The position numbers were made by a program, and so were the translations under genes. Of a stretch of DNA of 64,000 nucleotides, positions 53,678 to 61,483 are shown piece after piece. Below the pieces are notes generated by a model. It was not told where the DNA came from. It saw only the letters and a program-made list of their open reading frames with translations, and did no database searches. The stretch is taken from contig NZ_LMQB01000024.1 of NCBI RefSeq assembly GCF_001424045.1, positions 248,001 through 312,000 of the forward strand, read 5' to 3'. The stretch comes from Rhizobium sp. Leaf371. Its GTDB lineage: Bacteria > Pseudomonadota > Alphaproteobacteria > Rhizobiales > Rhizobiaceae. How positions within the stretch are numbered: the stretch's first letter is position 1; each line of letters starts with the position of its first letter.

Positions 53678-54115
53678 ATGACCTCTTATTCCCGCTCGGC
53701 GCTTTCCTTCATTACAGCCGCCGGATTTGCCCTTCTCAGCACGACAGCCTTTGCCGCCAACACGATCAAGGTCGTGGAAAGCGGCGAAGGCGGCGGCGAG
53801 ATGGGGCTGAGCCTGGAGCCTGCGACCGTCAAGGCAGGGACTGCCGTGTTCAGCGTCCACAATGCGGCCGCCGTGGAGGAGCACGAAATGATCGTCGTGC
53901 GGCTGACGTCGCCCGACCAGAAAATTCCGCTGAACACGGCCAAGCACCGCGTTGATGAGGCCAAGCTGAAGAGCCTCGGCGAGGTGGAAGACCTGAAACC
54001 GGGTTCTGATGGCCAGCTGAAGACGAGCCTGAAAGCCGGCACCTACCTGGTGTTCTGCAACATCAAGGGCCACTACGAAGCCGGCATGCAGGCCAGGCTG
54101 ACGGTCACGCCGTAA
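53678..54115 (+). CDS. Periplasmic cupredoxin-like copper protein
   Basis: A 145-residue protein with a signal peptide (LSFITAAGFALLSTTAFAAN). The rest is a cupredoxin fold: a first ligand His in EEHEMIVVRL (about residue 69) and a C-terminal ligand loop TYLVFCNIKGHYEAGMQARL (Cys, His, Met), giving a type 1 blue-copper site. It could carry electrons or hold copper in the periplasm; no partner oxidase is next to it. AAAGGA is 7 nt before ATG 53678. Single gene. Confidence 0.85.
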   Translation: MTSYSRSALSFITAAGFALLSTTAFAANTIKVVESGEGGGEMGLSLEPATVKAGTAVFSVHNAAAVEEHEMIVVRLTSPDQKIPLNTAKHRVDEAKLKSLGEVEDLKPGSDGQLKTSLKAGTYLVFCNIKGHYEAGMQARLTVTP

Positions 54116-54205
54116 CGCCCGACGCGAGCCTGTCCGGTGGCGACGATCACCGGACAGGCTGCCTCGACGGTGCGCACGCCTCAAGGGGTCGACCTATCCG
54201 CCGCC

Positions 54206-54231
54206 GGAACGTTTTGCACCGGGCGGACGTT
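54206..54231 (+). promoter_or_regulatory. EcfG (general stress) promoter of the RHH gene
   Basis: GGAAC (54206-54210), 17 nt, CGTT (54228-54231): exact match to the alphaproteobacterial EcfG consensus. It ends 34 nt before the RHH start codon. Confidence 0.8.
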
Positions 54232-54265
54232 GTCTGCCATCGACCCGACCAGCGAGGCGTGCGCC

Positions 54266-54493
54266 ATGACAAATTTTCCCGACGATCTCGAAGCCGCTCT
54301 TTCGGCCCACGCGCGACAGCAGAACATTTCCCGAGACGAGGCCATCCGGCGCATCGTTCGCGAGTGGATGCGCACCCATGGGTTTCTCGCGGAGACGGAT
54401 GAGGACGAAACTCCAGCGTCGCACGCTCCCGGCAAGCCGGATCCGGAATTCGTACAGTATCCCGGCTATTTCAAAGGCGATGGCAGCCTCTGA
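54266..54493 (+). CDS. Small ribbon-helix-helix-like protein, EcfG-controlled
   Basis: A 75-residue protein. Residues 1-40 look like a CopG/Arc ribbon-helix-helix (DDLEAALSAHARQQNISRDE, then AIRRIVREWMRTHGFL); the tail is acidic and Pro-rich and ends in EFVQYPGYFKGDGSL. It could bind DNA as a dimer, but no toxin partner gene follows, so it is not an obvious antitoxin. ATG 54266 has GAGG 8 nt upstream; a longer frame to 54137 would run across the promoter. Its EcfG promoter places it in the general stress response. Confidence 0.7.
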   Translation: MTNFPDDLEAALSAHARQQNISRDEAIRRIVREWMRTHGFLAETDEDETPASHAPGKPDPEFVQYPGYFKGDGSL

Positions 54494-54513
54494 AAAAGGT
54501 CTGGCACGCAACA

Positions 54514-54550
54514 CAAAAAAAAGGGCCGCTCCATCTCTGGAGCGACCCTT
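54514..54550 (-). terminator. Terminator of the proline-rich gene
   Basis: AAGGGCCGCTCC and GGAGCGACCCTT form a stem with one mismatch; on the reverse strand it is followed by a run of seven T (54520-54514). It also closes the RHH gene from the other side. Confidence 0.8.
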
Positions 54551-54568
54551 ATTAAGACCGTTGAAGCC

Positions 54569-54754
54569 TCACGCGATCCCGGCGGGATCCCCGATGGGAA
54601 ACAAGGCGGGATCGTTCGGGTTCTTCGTGTCGCCCGGTGTGATCACGGGCGGCACCGGGGAGCTGTCCTGGCCGCGATCCGGAAGTCCGGGGGTCGAGGT
54701 CGGTCCGCGCGGCGTATCGGGTTCGGGCGTCGGAAGCGGGTCACGATTTGGCAT
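54569..54754 (-). CDS. Small proline-rich protein, EcfG-controlled
   Basis: A 61-residue disordered-looking protein, about a quarter proline (MPNRDPLPTPEPDTPRGPTS, then PVPPVITPGDTKNPNDPALF). No family is recognised. ATG 54754 has AAAGGATGAG directly upstream; a GTG at 54781 overlapping the stop of the phosphatase gene (GTGA) is possible but lacks a ribosome site. An exact EcfG promoter inside the end of the upstream gene (54812-54788) starts transcription about 25 nt before ATG 54754, and a strong terminator follows, so it is a complete small transcription unit. That makes it likely to be a real gene despite its size. Confidence 0.7.
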   Translation of the reverse strand: MPNRDPLPTPEPDTPRGPTSTPGLPDRGQDSSPVPPVITPGDTKNPNDPALFPIGDPAGIA

Positions 54755-54777
54755 GATCTCATCCTTTCCAATTGCGT

Positions 54778-55686
54778 TCACGGGATAAACGGCCCGGCTT
54801 GGCGATGGTTCCGACTGCTGGTTTCGAAGTTTCGGGAGCCGCCGATCCGAAGGCTTGCCTGCAGCGGCAGGTGGTCGGAGGCGATCCGGGAGAGCGGCGT
54901 GCGCACGGCCGCCACTGACAGGGTCTCGATACCCTGTGAGACGAAGATATGGTCGAGCCGCAGAAGCGGGAAGCGCGAGGGAAAGGTCGGCCCGATCCGC
55001 GTGTTTTGCCCTGGCGATGTCCCTTGATCGTCATGCACCCGGACAGGCGGAAGCCGACGCCTCAGAAGCCCGTAGGCCACGGAGGATGGGATAGCGTTGA
55101 AATCTCCGGTGAGGATGACCGGCTGATCGCGGCAGGCGTCGTTGCCGATCCACGCGTCGCCCAGAAGGGCCTCGGCCTGGCGGCGGCGTTCGCCGCGTCT
55201 CAGACCGAAATGCGTGTTGAAGATCTGCACGGGGCGTCCGTCCACCTCCACTTCCACCCAGAGCGCACCGCGCGTCTCGCCCACGGACGGGATCGCACCG
55301 GCCTTGACCAGCCGCGACGGCAATGCCGTCAGGATGGCGTCGCCATACTGCTCTTCGCGCACATGCAGCGCCGGGTGGAAATGCGACGTCACCTTCAAAA
55401 GGTCGGCAATCCGCGCCGCCTGATCGATACCGCCGGTGCGGGCGCGGCCGACATCGAGCTCCTGCAGCGCAATCACGTCCGGCCGCGCCGCCGCGATGAC
55501 CTCGGCGATGCGTTCCGGATCCATCCGCCGGTCCGTGCCGATGCAGCTGTGAACATTATAGGTCAGGATCGACAGCACGCTCGGCGGCAGACTGAGAGAA
55601 TCCTCACCGCGTTCCGGCGAATAAGGGCCGGGGGAAGGGTTAGGAATGAAAGGGTGGGTGGAAGACGGGACGGGATGTTCGGACAT
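54778..55686 (-). CDS. Endonuclease/exonuclease/phosphatase (EEP) family protein, YbhP-like
   Basis: A 302-residue EEP-fold hydrolase. Motifs: SILTYNVHSCIGTDRRMDPE (N-terminal Asn), VIALQELDVGRARTGGID (metal Glu), FNTHFGLRRGERRRQAEALL, VILTGDFNAIPSS and LDHIFVSQG with SDHLPL at the end. It is likely a phosphodiesterase or phosphatase; the substrate could be nucleic acid, a sphingomyelin-like lipid or an inositol phosphate. The first 35 residues are Pro/Ser-rich and may not all be translated. It stands beside UPF0104 and PLD genes, the same set as E. coli ybhP-clsB-ybhN, which points to phospholipid metabolism. Confidence 0.85.
   Translation of the reverse strand: MSEHPVPSSTHPFIPNPSPGPYSPERGEDSLSLPPSVLSILTYNVHSCIGTDRRMDPERIAEVIAAARPDVIALQELDVGRARTGGIDQAARIADLLKVTSHFHPALHVREEQYGDAILTALPSRLVKAGAIPSVGETRGALWVEVEVDGRPVQIFNTHFGLRRGERRRQAEALLGDAWIGNDACRDQPVILTGDFNAIPSSVAYGLLRRRLPPVRVHDDQGTSPGQNTRIGPTFPSRFPLLRLDHIFVSQGIETLSVAAVRTPLSRIASDHLPLQASLRIGGSRNFETSSRNHRQAGPFIP
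54788..54812 (-). promoter_or_regulatory. EcfG promoter of the proline-rich gene
   Basis: On the reverse strand GGAAC (54812-54808), 16 nt, CGTT (54791-54788). Exact consensus, located in the last codons of the EEP gene, 34 nt before ATG 54754. Confidence 0.8.
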
Positions 55687-55835
55687 GGCGAGGGAACCCG
55701 ATGGGGGGCCAATTCGTTCCGTGCGACAGTGCCGTCGCGGTCGTCGCGACGGCGTCCTGATGTTGAAAGTGCAGGAGCGTCACGATCCCTGCCGTTCAAG
55801 CATCAGCCAACAGTTCTTGAGAGAGCGACCATCGA

Positions 55836-56807
55836 ATGAGCCTTCGCCTTATCTTCCGCGTGGTCGCCGTCGCGGCCGTTCTCTTCGCCTTCTATCTGCT
55901 GTTCCAGACGCTGCGTCAGTATACGCTGGATGAGATCCTGACGGCATTGCGGGCCATTCCGATCTCGCATCTTCTGCTCGGTCTTGCGTTTGCCGCAGCG
56001 TCCTATGCCTGTCTCTCCTGCTTCGATGCGCTCGGCGTGCGCTACACGGGCAAGCGCCTGCCCTTTTACAAGACGGCCTTGGCCTCCTTCGTCAGCCTGT
56101 CGATCGGCCATAATGTCGGCGTTGCCGCGCTCAGCAGCGGTGCGGTCCGATATCGTTACTATGCCCGCTGGGGCCTGACCGCCGAGGATGTTGCAAAGAT
56201 CGTGCTCTTCTGCGGTGTGACGGTTGCGCTCGGCCTCATGACGCTCGGCGGCGCCAGCCTGTTGCTGCGCCCGCAGGATGCGGCCGACATGACCGGGCTG
56301 AGCCGCAGCGCCGTCTTCGCCATCGGCATCGCTTCGCTGATCGCACCTGTCGTCTATCTCGTGCTGTCGGCCTTTGTCCGCAAGCCGCTGACGATCAGGA
56401 GCTGGAGCTTCGACCTGCCGAAGCTGCCGATCGCTGCCGCGCAGGTCGTGGTGGGCACGCTCAACTTCGCCTTCGTGGCCGCCAGCCTTCACCAGATGCT
56501 CTCGGCCTTCGCCGATGCCGGTTACCTCAAGGTCGCCTCCGTCTCGATCATCGCAAACGTCGCCGCCATCATCAGCCATGTCCCCGGCGGCATCGGCGTT
56601 CTCGAAGCGACGGTCGCGCATATCCTGCCGGGCGCGGAATCCGTCGCGGCCGTCATCGCCTTCCGGGTGATCTACTACTTCATCCCTCTCGCCATCGGAC
56701 TGCCGACCCTGCTGATCAGCGAACTCGTGACGAAGAAAAAGTCCGCCCGTGCCACGGCGGACGAGAGCGACGAACTGGACGGCCGTCACGCAGGTTCGCC
56801 TGCCTGA
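55836..56807 (+). CDS. UPF0104 / lysylphosphatidylglycerol synthase-like membrane protein (YbhN-like)
   Basis: A 323-residue protein with about eight transmembrane helices (LIFRVVAVAAVLFAFYLLFQ, ISHLLLGLAFAAASYACL) and the family segments FVSLSIGHNVGVAALSSGAVRYRYY (residues about 88-112, split across the helix border) and ISHVPGGIGVLEATV. It corresponds to the flippase-like half of MprF without the synthetase domain, as in E. coli YbhN. It probably moves or senses phospholipids. It is divergent from the EEP gene and convergent with the PLD gene. Confidence 0.85.
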   Translation: MSLRLIFRVVAVAAVLFAFYLLFQTLRQYTLDEILTALRAIPISHLLLGLAFAAASYACLSCFDALGVRYTGKRLPFYKTALASFVSLSIGHNVGVAALSSGAVRYRYYARWGLTAEDVAKIVLFCGVTVALGLMTLGGASLLLRPQDAADMTGLSRSAVFAIGIASLIAPVVYLVLSAFVRKPLTIRSWSFDLPKLPIAAAQVVVGTLNFAFVAASLHQMLSAFADAGYLKVASVSIIANVAAIISHVPGGIGVLEATVAHILPGAESVAAVIAFRVIYYFIPLAIGLPTLLISELVTKKKSARATADESDELDGRHAGSPA

Positions 56808-56889
56808 CGACGTCTCCACTGCATAGGATGTTGAAGGCGCACCGCATGAGACGTGCGGTGCCCGGAAGATCGCTCCGGGAAACGGACGA

Positions 56890-58404
56890 TCAGGTCGTGC
56901 TGCCGAAAATGCGGCTGGCAATCGCGCTCGCACCGCGGCGCAGCGTATCGATCGGATGGATCGGCCCGGAGGGATCGACGATATCGGTGCCGGGCAGCGG
57001 ATCTTCCTCGCCCTCCGCCAGATCGATATCGAAATGCCTGAGGCCCCGTCGGGCGGTGTTCAGCGACTCCACCCCGTCATGCAGAGAGTTCAGACGCTGG
57101 ATCGCCTCCCGCACCGCGTCCGGCGTGCTGTCGAGATGCTCGGCGAGCAGTCGGTAACGAACATCGGCGATAGCAGCACGCTGCTCGTCGTTGACGGCCT
57201 CGATCGCCATGTCGGCTTCGGTGTCCATGCCTTCGGAGCGATTGTTGAGGTTCGACGAACCGAGCCGAAGAAAGCGATCGTCGATGATGACAAGCTTGGA
57301 GTGAACCAGAACCTCCTGCTGCCCGTCCTCATCGTCGCTCGGCACCACGGCATACATCACGCGCAGCCGGTCATGCGGGTCGTTGCGCTTCAGGCGGCGG
57401 ATCAGGCGGTCGCGATTGGTGCCCATCATCACCTTCTCGATGAAGCCATGCGAAATCCTCGTCACGATGATCAGGACTTCGGGCCCGTCGGGCCGCGACA
57501 GCCGTTCGATCAGGATATCGGCAATGCCGAAGGCGGCAAGATATTGCGCTTCGATATAGACGACCCGCTGCGCCGATTTCAGCGCATCGGTCAGCATGTG
57601 GATGGATTCGTGAATGCCCTCGTTGCCGATCGTTGCCGGTGTCGTCCGGGCAATCGCGACCGGGCACTGGGTCAAAGCCGGCGCAAGCGCTTCCGGCCAG
57701 GCCGTCGCCATTCCTTCGACAGGCGCGATCGTTTCGTCCATCGCGTAGAACCAGCGCTCGCGGCAGACATCGCCCAGCATGCGGGCGGCGGGTCCGGAAA
57801 CGGCAGCCTGCATGTCGTGCACCGGCTCGTAGGCTTCGCCGTCCGGCGTCACGCGCAGCGGGTTGCCGGGCCGGTGATCGCTATCGTCCCAGCGCCGCGC
57901 GGTGAGGTCGATCCCGCCGATGAAGCCCGTCGTGTCGTCGATGCAGACGATCTTCTGATGGTGCGAGCCGCGCAGCGGATGATGGGTGTCGAAATTCAGG
58001 TGGATGCGCGGATGGCTCGCCCAGCCCTTCTTGCGAAAGAGCTTCAGCGACTTGCCGGAATAGATCGGCCCCATTGCCCAGACGAGAATATGGATCTCAA
58101 GCTCCGGTTTCGCCTCGACCAGGGAGAGAAGCAGGTTGCCGAGCGTCGGGCTCTCCGGGTCTTCCGGCGTCAGGCGAATGTCGGGGCTGAAATCCCAGCC
58201 GATGATCCAGATCCGCCGGGAGGCAAGCCGCAAAGCCTGGTCCAGCGTCTGGAAATAGGCCTTGCCGTCGATCATGAAGGCGATCTTGTCCGCGATCTCA
58301 CGACGCCAGGCATTCTCGCCGATCCGGATGATGGCCGTCTCGCTGCCGCCCGAAGAATGCTCGTTACGAGGATCGCCGTCATTCTCCTGGCCGACATGAT
58401 ACAC
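56890..58404 (-). CDS. Phospholipase D / cardiolipin synthase-like protein (ClsB-like), EcfG-controlled
   Basis: A 504-residue PLD-superfamily protein with two HKD motifs: SHHQKIVCIDDTTGFIGGID (about residue 165) and VHSKLVIIDDRFLRLGSSNL (about residue 380), each followed by the G-G/S and N positions. No transmembrane segment is obvious. It could make cardiolipin or hydrolyse phosphodiesters. The best start is GTG 58404 (GGGGGA 7 nt upstream), because an exact EcfG promoter lies at 58478-58454, between this start and the treY stop; the frame stays open to 58503. It is convergent with the UPF0104 gene. Confidence 0.85.
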   Translation of the reverse strand: MYHVGQENDGDPRNEHSSGGSETAIIRIGENAWRREIADKIAFMIDGKAYFQTLDQALRLASRRIWIIGWDFSPDIRLTPEDPESPTLGNLLLSLVEAKPELEIHILVWAMGPIYSGKSLKLFRKKGWASHPRIHLNFDTHHPLRGSHHQKIVCIDDTTGFIGGIDLTARRWDDSDHRPGNPLRVTPDGEAYEPVHDMQAAVSGPAARMLGDVCRERWFYAMDETIAPVEGMATAWPEALAPALTQCPVAIARTTPATIGNEGIHESIHMLTDALKSAQRVVYIEAQYLAAFGIADILIERLSRPDGPEVLIIVTRISHGFIEKVMMGTNRDRLIRRLKRNDPHDRLRVMYAVVPSDDEDGQQEVLVHSKLVIIDDRFLRLGSSNLNNRSEGMDTEADMAIEAVNDEQRAAIADVRYRLLAEHLDSTPDAVREAIQRLNSLHDGVESLNTARRGLRHFDIDLAEGEEDPLPGTDIVDPSGPIHPIDTLRRGASAIASRIFGSTT

Positions 58405-58453
58405 GTGCAAATCCCCCGACCGGTTCTTCAAGGCCAAACTTCGTGGCGTTACC

Positions 58454-58478
58454 AAACGCCACGAATGCCGAAAAGTTC
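58454..58478 (-). promoter_or_regulatory. EcfG promoter of the PLD gene
   Basis: On the reverse strand GGAAC (58478-58474), 16 nt, CGTT (58457-58454). Exact consensus, 50 nt before the GTG start, in the gap after treY. It lets the PLD gene respond to stress independently of treY. Confidence 0.8.
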
Positions 58479-58503
58479 CAGAAGGCGTCGTCAAGCCCGA
58501 CAA

Positions 58504-61137
58504 CTATTCCGTGATCAGGAGCACATAAGGCGCACCCTGTACGTCCCGCAGATCCAGTGTTCGTCCCACGTCGATCGCCCCGCCCTGCAGAACATTCCGG
58601 TAGGAACGGCCCGCCAGATCCTCCGGCAATGACACCCGGATCGCATCGAAAGCGCGACCGATGTCACCCTTCTCCAGGATCCCGAGCACTTTGCACGGCG
58701 CAACGATGATGGCGGCGGTGTTGCCCGAGCGGCGCGCATAGGCCACCACGCTGCCGGACGCTTCGCCGGAAATCTCCAGCGGCTGATAGTCGCCATCCTC
58801 GAACAGACCCGGCGCAGCGCGGCGCGCCGAAATCAGTCGGGCGGTGAGGGCCATCTTCGCCTGACCGGACGCGCGCGCCTCGGCATCGAACGGAAAGCCA
58901 TCTGTTTTTTCCAGACGTGCCGCCATTGCCGGATAATCCGGCATGCGACGGTTGTCCGGATCGACCAGGCTGAAATCGGCACGTTCCGATCCCTGATAGA
59001 CATCCGGCACGCCGGGTGCCGTCATCTTCACCAGCGTCTGGGTCAGCCCGTTGACGAAGCCGGCGCGCGCGAAGGGCTGCAGGGTCTGAACGAAATCGTC
59101 CAGAAATGCCTTGTTATCCGGCGAAAGAAGCCCTGCGGCGAAGGCCTGCACGGCACCTTCATAGTCCTCGTTGACGTCGGACCAGTCGCTGCGCTCCTTC
59201 GCCTCGCGCAGCATCTTTTCCACATAGGCGGAAAAGCGCTCCTTGAGAGCCTCGATCGCTCCGGCGTCCGGTGTCGCGGATGTCTCTTCAAAGGCACCGG
59301 CCAGCGCCTGGTAGAGAGCCCATTCGACCGCAGGCTCCGGTGCCGGGCCATCGTCGAGCGTCGCGATCAGGCCGGCATTCATGTCGTGCCAGCGCGCCAC
59401 GGCTTGCGCCCAGACACCGGGCGCCTCGCTGAGGGCATAAAGCCGGGCGCGCGCATCTTCGCCGCGCTTGGTATCATGGGTCGAGGTGGTGGTGATCGCC
59501 TGCGGCTGCTCGGCTGCCCGGCGCTGCATGGCGGCATGGAAGTGCGCCACCGACATCTCCTCTTCGGCCGGATTGCCGCCAACCTCGTTGAGCGCGAGCA
59601 GCCGGTGGTAGCGGTAGAACGCCGTATCCTCCATGGCTTTTGCCATGATCGGCCCGGTTACCTGCTGGAACCGGCTGCGGAACTCGAACGCATTGCCTTC
59701 CGTCGCGCCGGAAAGCACGGCGATGATCGCATCGAGCGCCTTGCGGCTGTCGGCGGACAGCGTGCCCGCCGCCTCCTCCGCCGCACCGTCGAGGATCTTG
59801 CGATCGTCGGCGCCCAGCGCCTCCCGCGTGCCATAGGTTCTGTAAATGGGAAACGCCGTGATGAGCGCTTTCAGCGCCTTTTCCAGCGTCTCGGCCTCAT
59901 ATGCCTTGCCTAGGGAAGACCCCGCCAGAGCCACGAGCCGCTTTATCTCGCCTTCGAAATTGCGGTCGAGCATCAGCTGTTTGGCGTCCCTCAGGATCGA
60001 CGCGTAGTCCCGACCCCCGGCAAAATCCGCATAGGCCGCGTCCAAGGCTTTTGCCTGCGACGAATCCACGAAGAGATGCGCCAGAGCCGCGATAAATTCG
60101 TAGCCGGTCGTTCCTGCGATGGGCCAGCTTGCCGGCACGCGCTCGTCCTCCTCGATGATCTTTTCGACCACGAGATAGACATCGGGACCGACCGCGTCGC
60201 GCAGGGTCTTCAGATAGCCTTCCGGATCGGCAAGTCCATCGACATGGTCGATGCGCAACCCATCGACCGTGCCGTCGCGGACGAGGTCGAGCACCAGCCG
60301 ATGTGCCGCCTCGAAGACATCCGGCGCCTCGACGCGGAGACCGGCAAGGCCCGCAACCTCGAAGAAACGGCGATAGCTGAGATCGCTCGCCGCCGTCTTC
60401 CAGTGCACGAGCCGGAAGGCCTGCGCCTCATGCGCCGCCTTGACCCGTTCGACCGGCAGGCCGGCGAGGAAGGATGCAAGCGCCTTCCGGTCAGCCTCCG
60501 AGCTGCCGGCGATCAATGTGTGCATCGTGTGGTGAAAGGCATCGTCCTCCTGTGCCGAGGCGGATGCGGCAAGGGCGACGATCTTCGCCCCGAGCGTTCC
60601 CGGAGCTCCGTCCAGCACCGCACTGTAGCCTGAAGGATGGAGCGGGATGTTGCTCTCGTAATAGCCGAGCGCGAGATTGCCGGCGGCCTCGTCCAGACGG
60701 ATCTCGATCTCGGCATCGTCAAGCGCCTCGTTGAAGCTCTTGCCCAGTTCGACGATCGTCAAGGGCCGGGACCAGTCGATGTCGTAGTAATGCGCATAGG
60801 GGCTCTGCTCGCCCCACTCGACCACACTCCGCCACCAGCGGTTTTCAAGCGAGGCCGCCATATGGTTCGGAACGATGTCGAGGATCAGGCCGATGCCGGC
60901 CGCCTTCAGGGCCGCCGCCAGCCGATCGAAGCCCTCGCGTCCACCCAAGGCTGCGTCGAACGCGTTGGGGTCGGTGACGTCATAGCCATGCGTCGACCCA
61001 TCCGTCGCGGAAAAGATCGGCGAGGCATAGAGGTGGCTGATGCCGAGCGCCTTCCAGTGGTCGATCAGCGTGATGGCCTTGTCGAAGGTCATGCCGTTGC
61101 GGAACTGGAGCCGATAGGTGGCGATCGGAACTGTCAT
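58504..61137 (-). CDS. treY: Malto-oligosyltrehalose synthase
   Basis: An 877-residue GH13 enzyme that converts the reducing end of maltodextrins into a trehalose unit. The N-terminus MTVPIATYRLQFRNGMTFDK and the block HLYASPIFSATDGSTHGYDV are diagnostic for TreY. GH13 regions: DIVPNHMAA, GLRIDHVDGLADPEGYL (nucleophile Asp), YLVVEKIIEEDE (acid Glu) and STHDTKRGEDARARL. Its partner TreZ is not in the window. It makes trehalose as a compatible solute under stress. An EcfG-like promoter stands upstream (61276-61251). The PLD gene follows on the same strand. Confidence 0.94.
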   Translation of the reverse strand: MTVPIATYRLQFRNGMTFDKAITLIDHWKALGISHLYASPIFSATDGSTHGYDVTDPNAFDAALGGREGFDRLAAALKAAGIGLILDIVPNHMAASLENRWWRSVVEWGEQSPYAHYYDIDWSRPLTIVELGKSFNEALDDAEIEIRLDEAAGNLALGYYESNIPLHPSGYSAVLDGAPGTLGAKIVALAASASAQEDDAFHHTMHTLIAGSSEADRKALASFLAGLPVERVKAAHEAQAFRLVHWKTAASDLSYRRFFEVAGLAGLRVEAPDVFEAAHRLVLDLVRDGTVDGLRIDHVDGLADPEGYLKTLRDAVGPDVYLVVEKIIEEDERVPASWPIAGTTGYEFIAALAHLFVDSSQAKALDAAYADFAGGRDYASILRDAKQLMLDRNFEGEIKRLVALAGSSLGKAYEAETLEKALKALITAFPIYRTYGTREALGADDRKILDGAAEEAAGTLSADSRKALDAIIAVLSGATEGNAFEFRSRFQQVTGPIMAKAMEDTAFYRYHRLLALNEVGGNPAEEEMSVAHFHAAMQRRAAEQPQAITTTSTHDTKRGEDARARLYALSEAPGVWAQAVARWHDMNAGLIATLDDGPAPEPAVEWALYQALAGAFEETSATPDAGAIEALKERFSAYVEKMLREAKERSDWSDVNEDYEGAVQAFAAGLLSPDNKAFLDDFVQTLQPFARAGFVNGLTQTLVKMTAPGVPDVYQGSERADFSLVDPDNRRMPDYPAMAARLEKTDGFPFDAEARASGQAKMALTARLISARRAAPGLFEDGDYQPLEISGEASGSVVAYARRSGNTAAIIVAPCKVLGILEKGDIGRAFDAIRVSLPEDLAGRSYRNVLQGGAIDVGRTLDLRDVQGAPYVLLITE

Positions 61138-61189
61138 CGTGGAGGACCTGCCTTCTGGAGCGGTGCGGACGGGATGCGCGAAGATCCTG

Positions 61190-61224
61190 CCGCCAAGGTG
61201 GGCGCCAAGGAGGGCGCCAAGGTG
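61190..61224. repeat. Three 12-bp tandem copies of GGCGCCAAGGNG
   Basis: GCCGCCAAGGTG, GGCGCCAAGGAG and GGCGCCAAGGTG follow one another in the treY leader region. The 346-nt treY-ilvD divergent gap (61,138-61,483) otherwise holds only the EcfG-like promoter. Confidence 0.6.
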
Positions 61225-61250
61225 ACGGAGCCTCGTGCGGGCGCTGCATC

Positions 61251-61276
61251 AACAGGCATCCCCGCCCATTGGTTCC
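61251..61276 (-). promoter_or_regulatory. EcfG-like promoter upstream of treY
   Basis: On the reverse strand GGAAC (61276-61272), 17 nt, TGTT (61254-61251), one base off the CGTT consensus. About 110 nt before the treY start. Trehalose synthesis is a known EcfG target in rhizobia, which supports it. Confidence 0.45.
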
Positions 61277-61483
61277 CGCCATTCGCGCTGCGTGAGCAAA
61301 CTCTTTTGCAGGTACGAAGGAAATATTGCGCGAAAACTTGATGCCGGCGAACCGGATTGCCGCAGGTAGACCGTGACGAGACGTCGGTTTTGCGCTAGGA
61401 CGCCCCGAAACTGTCGTCGGACGTCGCGCCCAAGCGAATATCAGGCCCCGCCCGATCCTCACAAAACGCCTCGAGGAAACGCC

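Noticed and set aside
55695-55720. GGAAC-N17-GGTT upstream of the EEP gene as an EcfG promoter
   Set aside because: The -10 word is off by one, and transcription would begin at the annotated start codon with no room for a ribosome site. Not counted among the EcfG promoters.
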